DNA of 64,000 nt from Scalesia atractyloides (GCA_947069175.1 CAMTDV010000003.1:30530853-30594852), one strand, 5' to 3'. Positions 9,666 through 21,309 are shown, counted from the stretch's first letter. The notes: generated by a model not told the origin, from the sequence alone. Translations and numbers: made by a program.

Positions 9666-9854
9666 TGTAACATCCGTAAAAAACCGGATTTACCAAACCC
9701 GCTTCGTTTATTAACCGAACAACCAGTTAAAAATTTCGTGGCGTATTTAATGCCCAAATTAATTTTAAACGATACATAATTAATAAGTATATTGGCTTAT
9801 AAAAGTTATATTTGAAAAAGTATTAAAAATAATGAAATAAAAATAAAACCAGGC

Positions 9855-9935
9855 TGCCGGGATTCGAACCCGGGTCAGCAAGGTCAACATGGTCAACAAA
9901 GTCTTAACTCCCACACTTCCAACCACTGCACCACT
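9855..9935 (-). ncRNA. tRNA-like module a in B1 3' LTR
   Basis: Minus-strand B box GGTTCGAATCC at 9870-9860 and A-like TGGTGCAGTGGTTGG at 9933-9919, with 63-nt spacing as in the 5' LTR. One G-to-A-type change hits the A box. Confidence 0.55.
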
Positions 9936-10083
9936 TGTGTTCCTTGTTCATTATTAGAAACAATTAATTCAAATACACAAACTCGAATTCAAACTGACGC
10001 GCCCAAATCGCAGTCGTCGGAAATCCCGACGATTTCGCCGAGATTGGACGGTTTCTTTTGTTTTAACCGACCCATTAACCTTA

Positions 10084-10103
10084 ACATCGGTTATAACCGA
10101 TGT
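10084..10103. promoter_or_regulatory. Perfect 20-bp palindrome in B1 3' LTR
   Basis: ACATCGGTTATAACCGATGT is its own reverse complement and lies about 90 bp before the TATA box at 10193. Confidence 0.65.
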
Positions 10104-10644
10104 CCAGTCCACGACACAAGTCATAACCGCCGGAAAAGTTATTGACCGATGAATCAAGACTGAAATCAGACCACATGCATCTCGATTCTTTCCTATAAAT
10201 GCACCCTCTAACCTCTGATAGCCTTTTCGCTCACGATCACACCCATTCTCGACGAAGTTTCACTTGCCGGAAAGTTTCTGCAACTCGCCGGAAAATCGAA
10301 CCCCTTCACTTCTGTGCCTTACTCTAAAAACAGAACACCTAGAGCTCATACCGAAGTCACCCACACTCACCTCAAGCTTCCTGAAGACCTTCTGCCGCAA
10401 GATAAACGTCGCCGGAATAACCTGCTGTTATCGGAAATTTCGCCGGCGAAACAGAGGATCTCTGTTCGGTATATCTTATACCTAATCTCTCTCGTTTTTA
10501 TTAATCTCACATGTAATGAATCAAAACACGCTAAAGAAACTGATTATTTTTGTCAAAACAGTCGGACATCGATTCTGGTTAAGTTTAACGAAGAAGACGA
10601 AGTACTGATATGATATAAGATTAATTAAAAACAGTTTTATGAAC

Positions 10645-11126
10645 GGGTTAGACACACAGTCCACACTGTGTGCAAACAATATGCCTAACGTCCCAAGTTC
10701 GATTCTTGACACACGCACCTTCACAGAAATAAAATATCTTTTTTTTAGAGAACGAACCGGGTTAACTTCAGTAAGATGTTAAGTATAATAAAAACCAGAT
10801 TATTTACCAAGTTATACACACAGTCCAGCGGTGGACTGTGTGCCAAACTAAACCACAGGTCCCGGGTTCGAGACCTGTGGCGAGCACCGAGCCGATGCAT
10901 TAAAATCGTTTTTAAAATAAATGATTTTCGGATTAATTCAATTAGTATATAAATATAATTAAAAACAGAAATATTTCGGGTTAGACATGTAGCTCAGTTG
11001 GTAGAGCTGCGTGCACGCGAACAGGAGGTCTCGGGTTCGAGTCATGCCCGGCGCATACATTTACACAATAAAACTGGTCAACAGGTCAACGGTCAACAAG
11101 TCAACGGTCAAAAAGTCAACATTTTT
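10645..11126 (+). ncRNA. tRNA-like modules b-c-d in B1 3' LTR
   Basis: Three modules in the order seen at 4763-5249. Module b has lost part of its 5' hairpin (CACACAGTCCACACTGTGTG). Module c keeps its 5' hairpin and a 12-bp 3' hairpin with one mismatch. Module d has its A box at 10990-11001 and B box GGTTCGAGTCA at 11034-11044, with 44-nt spacing preserved and the last B-box base changed. GTCAA repeats and a T7 run close the block. Confidence 0.55.
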
Positions 11127-11907
11127 TTATTATTTTTATTTATTTATTTTATTTAAAAATCAATTAAAAATACTTAAAAATAACATTTTTAAAGTTAGAA
11201 AATAGCTTTAAACTCACAAAAACATATCCAATAATCCTACTAAAATTGATTAATAAAATCCGCTTATTTACCGAACCATTATGTTATTATCTAGGTTAGT
11301 TTCACTCGTGGTTAAATCAAACTTCGTGCGCATTAAACATCATCAACTGAACGCACCCACTGTGAGTGAATCTTACAACTCCCCTTTTTAATTACACGTT
11401 TTGGGGTGTGTCATGTGTCACTAAAATTAACTCGTTTATTTAAACTTGTGCCATACCATATTGTGATCTAAACTTAGAGTGCAAATATTGTTTGTAGTTA
11501 TGTCTTTCATATTGTCAAGTTGTATGCAAATCATTCATTAGGCCCATCAGTTCGTAGAACAACGCGTGCCTCAAAACTCATTCATTAGGCCCATCAGTTC
11601 CTCGTGAGAGACGGGTTGAGCAGCGCGTGCCTCAAAACAATTTATTATTGTATGTGTGTGCATTTTCTGATATTAAGTGTTTTATGAATATGTTTACATC
11701 TATATTTACTCATATGTGGTTGTTGTAACATCCGTCAAAAAATAGATTTACCAAACCCGCTCCGTTTATTAACCGAACAATCAGTTAAAAATTTCGTTGC
11801 GTATTTAATGCTCAAATAAATTTTAAACAATACATAATTAATAAGTATATTGGAATATATAATTTATATTTGAAAATTCATTAAAAATAATGAAATAAAA
11901 ATATATT

Positions 11908-11984
11908 GCTGCTGCCGGGTTTCGAACCCGGGTCAGCCAGGATTCCAAAGCCTTTACACACACGCGCTCAACCACTCCGCCACT
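11908..11984 (-). ncRNA. tRNA-like module a in B2 5' LTR
   Basis: On the minus strand TGGCGGAGTGGTTGAGCGCG is a good class II (Ser/Leu-like) A-box region. The B-box region is GGTTCGAAACC (11928-11918) in a strong CCGGG/CCCGG stem. A-B start spacing is 54 nt, against 63 in B1 and 43 in the solo LTRs. Confidence 0.6.
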
Positions 11985-12141
11985 TTGGGTTTTTGTTAAG
12001 ATACCGAAACAATTAATTGAAATAATGAATCTTGGAAATCAAATCCAGTCAAGTCGCGCCCAAAATCGCAGTCGTCGGAAATCCCGACGATTTCGCCGAG
12101 ATTGGACGGTTTCTTCTAATTTAACCGAAGCAATTACCTCA

Positions 12142-12161
12142 ACATCGGTTATAACCGATGT
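12142..12161. promoter_or_regulatory. Perfect 20-bp palindrome in B2 5' LTR
   Basis: ACATCGGTTATAACCGATGT, about 90 bp before the CTATAAATAC box at 12251. Confidence 0.65.
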
Positions 12162-12250
12162 CCAGTCCGTGACACAAGTCATAACCGCCGGAAAAATCAT
12201 TGACCGACGAATCAAGACGGTAAATGGACCAAATTCGTCAATGTTCTGCC

Positions 12251-12260
12251 CTATAAATAC
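12251..12260 (+). promoter_or_regulatory. LTR TATA box of B2
   Basis: CTATAAATAC followed by a CT-rich segment, at the same relative place as in the other B-type LTRs. Confidence 0.72.
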
Positions 12261-12702
12261 ACCCTCTAACTTCTGTTAACCTTTTCGCTCACAATCACAC
12301 CCTTTCTCGACGTAATTTCACTCGCCGGAAATTTTCTGCAACTCGCCGAAAAACCGAACCCCTTCACCTCTGTGCCTTACTCTAAAAACATAACACCTAG
12401 AGCCCATACCGAAGCCACCCACACTCACCTCAAGCTTCCTGAAGACCCCCTGCCGCAAAACACACGTCGCCGGGATAACCTGCTATCATCGGAGTTGCGC
12501 CGGCGAAACAGAGGAGCTCTGTTTGGTATATCTTACACTTAATCTCTCTCGTTTTTATTAAACTCACTTGTAGATAATCACAACACACTAAAGAAACTGA
12601 TTATTTTTGTCAAAACAGTCGGACATCGATTCTGGTTAAGCTTAACGAAGAAGATAAAGTTTTCGGTATTATATATGTTTAATTTAAATCAATTTATATC
12701 TC

Positions 12703-13173
12703 GGGTTAGACACACAGCCCAGCGGTGGACTGTGTGCAAATAAACACGCATACGTCCCGAGTTCGATTCTTGACACACGCACTTTCACAGAAATAAAATG
12801 CCTTTTTTTTTAGACCGAACCGTGTTAATTTCAGTAAGATGTTAAGTATAATAAAAAACAGATTATTTACCAAGTTGGACACACAGTCCAGCGGTGGACT
12901 GTGTGCCAAACTAACCCACACGTCCCGGGTTCGAGACCTGTGGCGAGCACCGAGCCGATGCATTAAAATCGTTTTTAAAATAAATGATTTTCGGATTAAT
13001 TCAATTATTAAAAACAGAAATATTTCGGGTTAGACACGTAGCTCAGTTGGTAGAGCTGCGTGCACGCGAACAGGAGGTCTCGGGTTCGAGTCCTGCCGGG
13101 CGCATACATTTACACAATAAAACCGGTCAACGGTCAACAAGTCAACGGTCAAAAAGTCAACATTTTTTTATTA
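12703..13173 (+). ncRNA. tRNA-like modules b-c-d in B2 5' LTR
   Basis: Module b (from about 12703) has a CACACAGCCCA/TGGACTGTGTG hairpin with one mismatch, and a T8-type run follows at about 12801. Module c (from about 12870) keeps its 5' hairpin and a slightly mismatched 3' hairpin. Module d has A box TAGCTCAGTTGG at 13039-13050 and B box GGTTCGAGTCC at 13083-13093, both canonical and 44 nt apart, then GTCAA repeats and a T7 run. Confidence 0.6.
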
Positions 13174-14084
13174 TTTTTATTTATTTATTTTATTTAAAAA
13201 TCAATTAAAAATACTTAAAAATAACATTTTTAAAGTTAGAAAATAGCTTTAAACTCACAAAAACATATCCAATAATCCTACTAAAATTGATTAATAAAAT
13301 CCGTTTATTTACCGAACCATTGTGTTATTATCTAGGTTAGTTTTCACTCGTGGTTAAATCAAACTTCGTGCGCATTCAACATCATCAACCGAACGCACCC
13401 ACTGTGAGTGAATCTTACAACTCCCCTTTTTAATTACACGTTTTGGGGTGAGTCATATGTCACTAAAATTAACTCGTTTATTTAAACTTGTGCCATACCA
13501 TATTGTGATTTAAACTTAGAGTGTAAATATTGTTTGTAGTTATGTCTTTCATATTGTCAAGTTGTATGCAAATCATTCATTAGGTCCATCAGTTCGTAGA
13601 ACAACGCGTGCCTCAAAACTCATTCATTAGGCCCATCAGTTCCTCGTGAGAGACGGGTTGAGCAACGCGTGCCTCAAAACAATTTATTATTGTATGTGTG
13701 TGCATTATCTGATATTAAGTGTTTTACGAATATGTTTACATCTATATTTACTCATATGTGGTTGTGCACTTTATTTTATAATCAATTCAATAAACTTGTT
13801 CAAATGCTTTTCATAGGATTCACTCGCCAACTTTTTGTTGATCCAAAAACCATTTTTACACATGATACAGGTGAATAGGATGAAGCAAGGAAAACATAGG
13901 AAATGCCTTAGAAGAAAATAATGAAGTCTAGAATGATGTGTAGAACATGATGTAATTATGATTGTATCTTTCCCTTTAAATTGTAATAATAAATATGAAA
14001 CGTTATAATAAATGTCATGAGCTTCGATGATAACCCAATCATGCCCCGATCACCTTTTCCGCTGCGGGTCGGGGTGTGACAGAT

Positions 14085-14102
14085 TGGTATCAGAGCCATG
14101 AC
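14085..14102 (+). other. Primer binding site of B2
   Basis: TGGTATCAGAGCCATGAC, identical to that of B1, three bases after the LTR end. Confidence 0.88.
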
Positions 14103-15013
14103 TATAGGGATATATGATAGGTTATTAGACCCTTAGAGCCTATACTATAGTTGACTAGATTTTAATAGTTTATGTGGTTACATGCAAACTTATGATATTT
14201 ATTTGTTTCATATTTGTTTATACTTACAGTCAAACATACATACTTACATACACATTCATCATACATATTTCAATGTTCACATATTCAAATCATCTTCATA
14301 CTTTCATTATTCAAAGATTTTGTCGCATTTTTCATTTTTCAAATCTCATCAAAGTGAGTCTGCGACGGGCATGTAGTAACTGTAAGGGTACAAGTACCGG
14401 TAGTCGGAACGTCATGTCTAGGTTGGCATTCGTATAAATCCAATATAACGGACCAGTTTGCCTACCTGGGGACTAACGATGAGAGTACGAAGGACCTATT
14501 AGGCCAAAGCATGCCACAACCAAACGTTGTTCGAACTAACCCCACTTTGAGGTGTCACCGTGTCCACACTTGGACACATTCCGAATATCATACGTTACAT
14601 ATTTCTCAATTTTCTCCGGGTTTTAGTGTACGTAACCAGGCTAACACATGCGAACCATATGAAAAACCCGGTATTCATGGGGGCCCACATGATTACGAAG
14701 GTGAAGTATGGCGGCATGCAATGCCCAATTACGAGCAAAGCCCAAGACATCAGATGGATGTAGTAGATTTATTATTTTATATTTATTTTATAAATATTAA
14801 TTCCTACATACGACCCATGATCCCAAAAACGTCCAACTCATACTCTTGATATGTATTCCTTGTAGATGTCTTCTAGCCTCACAAGCCATACCCATCCAAG
14901 CTATCCCCATCACTGAAGTAGCACCCAACTCAACTTACCCAAATAAGAAACCATACCTTGGACCTCACCCTCGATGTAACACCTGTTTTTATCACCATCC
15001 ATCTACCTTACCT
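14103..15013 (+). other. B2 leader and degraded gag region
   Basis: Closely parallels B1 6181-7077. Frame 14511-14849 is the longest and has no recognised motif. Nothing else is seen. Confidence 0.45.
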
Positions 15014-15403
15014 TGACGACTATGTGCGAATTGTGGACGCTATGGTCATTTGAGCAAGGCTTGCCGCACCCCTCAAAACCAAATCTCTCCCCCTACTCAA
15101 AACATGATCCAAACCTATCAACAACCCCAATACCCCATGTTACCTTATGTTCGAGCTTGTTTTAATTGTGGCGACCCTACCCACTTTAGAAACACGTGCC
15201 CTCAATTGTTTAACATCATAAACGCTCAAGCTCAATCAAACCCAGTTAACCAAGCAAACCAAGGACACCCAATCACTAGGCCACCAGCAAGAGGAAGAGT
15301 TTTCAACATCAACGCCAATCCTTTTGAAGATAATGACGGCCCAAATGAAACCACCCAACTAGTCCCCTTCACCGAAAATCAAGATTCAACTCCAATCGTT
15401 TAG
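15014..15403 (+). pseudogene. B2 gag nucleocapsid remnant with two zinc knuckles
   Basis: Same module as B1 7078-7484. The two CX2CX4HX4C knuckles (CANCGRYGHLSKAC and CFNCGDPTHFRNTC) are intact in one frame, ending at TAG 15403. Just upstream a TGA replaces the Cys codon of the CRLC pair seen in B1. The Asn/Pro/Gln-rich tail and RGRVFNINANP are kept. All eight zinc ligands survive in both copies although upstream gag is broken. Recent common descent explains that as well as selection would. Confidence 0.7.
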
Positions 15404-15419
15404 TTTTATGTTTTTTTTT

Positions 15420-18025
15420 CTTTATGTTATCTCAAGCTTTGGTTGATTGAGTTTGTTTATGTTTTAGAATCACATAGAACCAATCATAACTTAAGGATAA
15501 AGCCAATGAAAATTTGACAGGAATATGGTGGATACGCCGCTGGTACTTCCTATATATAAGTATTTTTGTCAAAGGATCAGAGGCATTATCAGGCGGTTAT
15601 GAGAAGTTCCATGTAGGATTTAGTAATGTCTTGGTCGAAGTTTGTTCATTATACATTTCAACGCATTTCAATTTCATCATTTAAAGAAGTTGAGCTATGT
15701 CTCACTTCCACAAGGACTAACCTCTCCATCATAACAAACGAGAGAGGTACTGTCATCATTCAAACATGTATACTATCAGAATTAAGACTCAAGCTTTGGT
15801 TGTTGTGTTTATTTATGTTTTAGAGTCACATAGAACTAATCATAACTTGCGGATAAAGTCAATGAAAATTTGACAAGAATATGGTGGATACGCCGCTGGT
15901 ACTTCCTATATATAAGTATTCTTGTCAAAGGATCAGAGGAATTATCAGGCGGTTATGAGAAGTTCCATGTAGGATTTAGTGATGTCTTGGTTGAAGTTTG
16001 TTCATTATACATTTCAACGCATTTCAATTTCATCATTTAAAGAAGTTGAGCTATGTCTCACTTCCACCAGGACTAACCTCTCCATCATAACAAACGAGAG
16101 AGGTACTGTCATCATTCAAACATGTATACTATCAGAATTAAGACTCAAGCTTTGGTTGTTGTGTTTATTTATGTTTTAGAGTCACATAGAACTAATCATA
16201 ACTTGCGGATAAAGTCAATGAAAATTTGACAAGAATATGGTGGATACGCCGCTGGTACTTCCTATATATAAGTATTCTTGTCAAAGGATCAGAGGCATTA
16301 TCAGGCGGTTATGAGAAGTTCCATGTAGGATTTAGTAATGTCTTGGTCGAATTTTGTTCATTATACATTTCAACGCATTTCAATTTCATCATTTAAAGAA
16401 GTTGAGCTATGTCTCACTTCCACAAGGACTAACCTCTCCATCATAACAAACGAGAGAGGTACTGTCATCATTCAAACGTGTATGCTATTAGAATTAAGAC
16501 TCAAGCTATGGTTGATTATGTTTATTTATGTATTAGAGTCACATAGAACTAATCATAACTTGCGGATAAAACCAATGAAAATTTGACAAGAATATGGTGG
16601 ATACGCCGCTGGTACTTTCTATATATAAGTATTCTTGTCAAAGGATCAGAGGCATTATCAGGCGGTTATGAGAAGTTCCAGGTAGGATTTAGTAATGTCT
16701 TGGTTGAAATTGTGTTACATTCACTGATTTAACATTCATATCATATCATCATCTAAAGAAATTGGATTGTGTTCCATTTCTACATAGACTAACCTCTCCA
16801 TCACAACAAACGAGAGAGGAACTGTCACAAATCAAACATGTATGCTGTCAGAATTGAGACTCAAGTTTTGGTTGTTGTGTTTGTTTTAGAGTCACATAGA
16901 ACTAATCATAACTTGCGGATAAAGTCAATGAAAATTTGACAAGAATATGGTGGATACGCCGCTGGTACTTCCTATATATAAGTATTCTTGCCAAAGGATC
17001 AGAGGCATTATCAGGCGGTTATGAGAAGTTCCATGTAGGATTTAGTATTGTCTTGGTTGAAATTGTGTTACATTCACTGATTTAACATTCATATCATATC
17101 ATCATCTAAAGAAATTGGATTGTGTTCCATTTCTACATAGACTAACCTCTCCATCACAACAAACGAGAAAGGAACTGTCACAAATCAAACATGTATGCTG
17201 TCAGAATTGAGACTCAAGTTTTGGTTGTTGTGTTTGTTTTAGAGTCACATAGAACTAATCATAACTTGCGGATAAAGTCAATGAAAATTTGACAAGAATA
17301 TGGTGGATACGCCGCTGGTACTTCCTATATATAAGTATTCTTGCCAAAGGATCAGAGGCATTATCAGGCGGTTATGAGAAGTTCCATGTAGGATTTAGTA
17401 TTGTCTTGGTTGAAATTTGTGTTACATTCACTGATTTAACATTCATATCATCTCATCATTGGATTATGCCACCATTCAAACATGTATACTATCAGAATTT
17501 GGACTCAGATATTGGTTGTTGTGTTTATTTATGCTTTAGAGTCACATCATAGAACCAATCCTAACTTACTGATAAAACCAATGAAAATTTGACAAGAATA
17601 TGGTGGATACGCCGCTGGTACTTCCCATATATAAGTTCTTGCCAAAGGATCAGAGGCATTGTCAGGCGGTTATGAGAAGCTCCATGTAGGATTTGGTAAT
17701 TTCTTGGTTAAAGTTTGTTTTTATATTCACTGATCTAGCATTTATATCATCTCATCATTTAAAGAAATTGGATTATGTCACCAATCAAACATGTATACTA
17801 TCAGAATTAGGACTCAGACATTGGTTGTTGTGTTTGTTTATGTTTAGAGTCGTATCATAGAACCAATCATGACTTACTGATAAAACCAATGAAAATTTGA
17901 CAAGAATATGGTGGATACGCCGCTGGTACTTCCTATAGATAAGTATTCTTGCCAAAGGATCAGAGGCATTGTCAGGCGGTTATGAGAAGTTCCATGTAGG
18001 TTATAGTATTAGAAGTTTTGTTTTA
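15420..18025 (+). repeat. B2 internal tandem array, 8 units
   Basis: Eight units are anchored at 15515, 15871, 16227, 16584, 16937, 17290, 17590 and 17898. Periods run 356, 356, 357, 353, 353, 300 and 308 bp. The core is that of the B1 array, with two units more. In both arrays the last two spacings are the short class (about 300 bp), so the order of unit types is conserved and copy number changed among the long-class units. Confidence 0.9.
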
Positions 18026-18282
18026 GGATATAACCTTACCCTTCCAAACATATCAAAACTATTGCATTAAATTACTCAGTGAATCAACTCCGCTTATCAA
18101 TATTTTTACCGTAGGCAACAAAAAGCGATTCCTGTAGCAGGGTACTCAACCCTTACAAGGAACGTTACCGCCTCAAACAAAAATTTAAACTCTTACTCTT
18201 TTTCTAAGTATGTAACTGTCAAATTAAACACCATCCTTTTTAGACAAATATGTCACTACTTAAATTTCGGGACGAAATTTCT

Positions 18283-18298
18283 AAAAAGTAGGGGATAC
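18283..18298 (+). other. Polypurine tract of B2
   Basis: AAAAAGTAGGGGATAC directly before the LTR start at 18299. Confidence 0.82.
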
Positions 18299-18717
18299 TG
18301 TAACATCCGTCAAAAAAACGGATTTACCAAACCCGCTCCGTTTATTAACCGAACAATCAGTTAAAAATTTCGTTGCGTATTTAATGCTCAAATAAATTTT
18401 AAACGATACATAATTAATAAGTATATTGGAATATATAATTTATATTTGAAAATTCATTAAAAATAATGAAATAAAAATATATTGCTGCTGCCGGGTTTTG
18501 AACCCGGGTCAGCCAGGATTCCAAAGCCTTAACACACACGCGCTCAACCACTCCGCCACTTTGGGTTTTTGTTAAGATACCGAAACAATTAATTGAAATA
18601 ATGAATATCGGAAATCAAATCAAGTTAAGTCGCGCCCAAAATCGCAGTCGTCGGAAATCCCGACGATTTCGCCGAGATTGGACGATTTCTTCTAATTTAA
18701 CCGAAGCAATTACCTCA

Positions 18718-18737
18718 ACATCGGTTATAACCGATGT
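18718..18737. promoter_or_regulatory. Perfect 20-bp palindrome in B2 3' LTR
   Basis: ACATCGGTTATAACCGATGT, about 90 bp before the TATA box at 18827. Confidence 0.65.
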
Positions 18738-19279
18738 CCAGTCCGCGACACAAGTCATAACCGCCGGAAAAATCATTGACCGACGAATCAAGACGGTAAA
18801 TGGACCAAATTCGTCAATGTTCTGCCCTATAAATACACCCTCTAACTTCTGTTAACCTTTTCGCTCACAATCACACCCTTTCTCGACGTAATTTCACTCG
18901 CCGGAAATTTTCTGCAACTCGCCGGAAAACCGAACCCCTTCACCTCTGTGCCTTACTCTAAAAACATAACACCTAGAGCCCATACCGAAGCCACCCACAC
19001 TCACCTCAAGCTTCCTGAAGACCCGCTGCCGCAAAACACACGTCGCCGGAATAACCTGCTATCATCGGAGTTGCGCCGGCGAAACAGAGGAGCTCTGTTT
19101 GGTATATCTTACACTTAATCTCTCTCGTTTTTATTAAATTCACATGTAGCTAATCACAACACACTAAAGAATCTGATTATTTTTGTCAAAACAGTCGGAC
19201 ATCGATTCTGGTTAAGCTTAACGAAGAAGATGAAGTTTTCGGTATTATATAGGTTTAATTTAAATCAATTTATATCTCG

Positions 19280-19770
19280 GGTTAGACACACAGTCCAGCG
19301 GTGGACTGTGTGCAAATAAACACGCATACGTCCCGAGTTCGATTCTTGACACACGCACTTTCACAGAAATAAAATGCCTTTTTTTTAGACCGAACCGGGT
19401 TAATTTCAGTAAGATGTTAAGTATAATAAAATACAGATTATTTACCAAGTTGGACACACAGTCCAGCGGTGACCTGTGTGCCAAACTAACCCACAGGTCC
19501 CGGGTTCGAGACCTGTGGCGAGCACCGAGCCGATGCATTAAAATCGTTTTTTAAAATAAATGATTTTCGGATTAATTCAATTAGTATATAAATATAATTA
19601 AAAACAGAAATATTTCGGGTTAGACACGTCGCTCAGTTGGTAGAGCTGCGTGCACGCGAATGGGAGGCCTCGGGTTCGAGTCCTGCCCGGCGCATACATT
19701 TAAACAATAAAACCGGTCAACAGGTCAACGGTCACCAAGTCAACGGTCAAAAAGTCAACATTTTTTTATT
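19280..19770 (+). ncRNA. tRNA-like modules b-c-d in B2 3' LTR
   Basis: Module b is perfect in its 11-bp 5' hairpin. Module c has one changed base in the 5' hairpin. Module d has TCGCTCAGTTGG (19629-19640, one A-box change) and a canonical B box GGTTCGAGTCC (19673-19683), still 44 nt apart. GTCAA repeats and a T7 run follow. Confidence 0.57.
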
Positions 19771-20358
19771 ATTTTTATTTAATTATTTTATTTAAAAATC
19801 AATTAAAAGTACTTAAAAATAACATTTTTAAAGTTAGAAAATAGCTTTAAACTCACAAAAACATATCCAATAATCCTACTAAAATTGATTAATAAAATCC
19901 GCTTATTTACCGAACCATTATGTTATTATCTAAGTTAGTTTTCACTCGTGGTTAAATCAAACTTCGTGCGCATTCAACATCATCAACCGAACGCACCCAC
20001 TGTGAGTGAATCTTACAACTCCCCTTTTTAATTACACGTTTTGGGGTGTGTCATGTGTCACTAAAATTAACTCGTTTATTTAAACTTGTGCCATACCATA
20101 TTGTGATTTAAACTTAGAGTGTAAATATTGTTTGTAGTTATCTCTTTCATATTGTCAAGTTGTATGCAAATCATTCATTAGGCCCATCAGTTCGTAGAAC
20201 AACGCGTGCCTCAAAACTCATTCATTAGGCCCATCAGTTCCTCGTGAGAGACGGGTTGAGCAACGCGTGCCTCAAAACAATTTATTATTGTATGTGTGTG
20301 CATTATCTGATATTAAGTGTTTTACGAATATGTTTACATCTATATTTACTCATATGTG

Positions 20359-21309
20359 GTTGTGCATTTTATTTTATAATCAATTCAATAAACTTGTTCA
20401 AATGCTTTTCATAGGATTCACTCGCAAACTTTTTGTTGATCCAAAAACCATTTTTACACATGATACAGGTGAACAGGATGAAGCAAGGAAAACATAGGAA
20501 ATGCCTTAGAAGAAAATAATGAAGTCTAGAATGATGTGTAAAACATGATGTTATTATGATTGTATCTTTCCCTTTAAATTGTAATAATAAATATGAAACG
20601 TTATAATAAATGTCATGAGCTTTGATGATAATCCAATCATGCCCCGATCACCTTTTCCGATGCGGGTCTGGGTGTGACAGTTGTGCACTTTATTTTATAA
20701 TCAATTCAATAAACTTGTTCAAATGCTTTTCATAGGATTCACTCGCAAACTTTTTGTTGATCCAAAAACCATTTTTACACATGATACAGGTGAACAGGAT
20801 GAAGCAAGGAAAACATAGGAAATGCCTTAGAAGAAAATAATGAAGTCTAGAATGATGTGTAGAATATGATGTAATTATGATTGTATCTTTCCCTTTAAAT
20901 TGTAATAATAAATATGAAACGTTATAATAAATGTCATGAGCTTTGATGATAACCCAATCATGCCCCGATCACCTTTTCCGATGCGGGTCGGGGTGTGACA
21001 GTTGTGCACTTTATTTTATAATCAATTCAATAAACTTGTTCAAATGCTTTTCATAGGATTCACTCGCCAACTTTTTGTTGATCCAAAAACCATTTTTACA
21101 CATGATACAGGTGAACAGGATGAAGCAAGGAAAACATAGGAAATGCCTTAGAAGAAAATAATGAACTCTAGAATGATGTGTAGAACATGATGTAATTATG
21201 ATTGTATCTTTCCCTTTAAATTGTAATAATAAATATGAAACGTTATAATAAATGTCATGAGCTTTGATGATAACCCAATCATGCCCCGATCACCTTTTCC
21301 ACTGCGGGT
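20359..21309 (+). repeat. Three tandem copies of the 321-bp LTR 3' end
   Basis: Segments 20359-20679, 20680-21000 and 21001-21309 are three direct copies of the LTR terminal part starting GTTGTGCA. The first is the end of the B2 3' LTR. The second shares its private bases (CACTCGCAAAC, CCGATGCGGG). The third has B1-like bases (CACTCGCCAAC) and lacks the final 12 or so bases, so it is the remainder of the B1 3' LTR. The middle copy best fits unequal crossing-over between the first and third. Confidence 0.85.

Larger units (their letters stand above)
9666..11723 (+). repeat. B1 3' LTR, part before the nested insertion
   Basis: It matches 3781 onward closely, up to CATATGTGGTTGT, where B2 is inserted. 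It holds module a (9855-9935, minus, A-B spacing 63), the perfect palindrome at 10084-10103, the TATA box at 10193, and modules b (with a deletion in the 5' hairpin), c and d. The last five bases, GTTGT at 11719-11723, are the target duplication of B2. Confidence 0.9.
11724..14081 (+). repeat. B2 5' LTR (2358 bp)
   Basis: Starts TGTAACATCC and ends GGGGTGTGACA. It carries module a (minus), the perfect palindrome 12142-12161, a TATA box at 12251, modules b-d, the GTCAA cluster and the duplicated GGCCCATCAGTTC segment. Confidence 0.92.
11724..20679 (+). mobile_element. B2: nested second copy of the B family
   Basis: A complete-structure element: LTR 11724-14081, primer site 14085, gag nucleocapsid remnant, 8-unit tandem array, polypurine tract 18283-18298, LTR 18299-20679. 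It is flanked by a perfect 5-bp target duplication GTTGT (11719-11723 and 20680-20684), so it transposed into the 3' LTR of B1. It belongs to a related but distinct subfamily, since its antisense module a and several LTR stretches differ from B1. No pol is encoded. Confidence 0.93.
18299..20679 (+). repeat. B2 3' LTR (2381 bp)
   Basis: Same layout as the 5' LTR: module a at about 18484-18565 (minus, B box changed to GGTTCAAAACC), perfect palindrome 18718-18737, TATA box 18827, modules b-d at 19280-19770. It ends GGGTGTGACA at 20679, followed by the target duplication GTTGT. Confidence 0.92.
3781..21309 (+). mobile_element. B1: long-LTR gypsy-like retrotransposon without pol, hosting a nested copy
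   Basis: B1 starts with TGTAACATCC and has a 2.38-kb 5' LTR (3781-6159), a tRNA-iMet-type primer site (6163), a gag nucleocapsid remnant, a tandem array, a polypurine tract (9651-9665) and a 3' LTR beginning at 9666. That 3' LTR is interrupted at 11723 by B2 and resumes after it. The last LTR bases (CGGGGTGTGACA) are missing at 21309, where sequence passes directly into element A. The expected target duplication is therefore lost: the left flank ends in TAAAA and the right flank starts GAAAAAAG, which suggests a small deletion at A-rich microhomology. No RT, RNase H or integrase is present, so B1 would have depended on enzymes supplied in trans. Confidence 0.88.
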
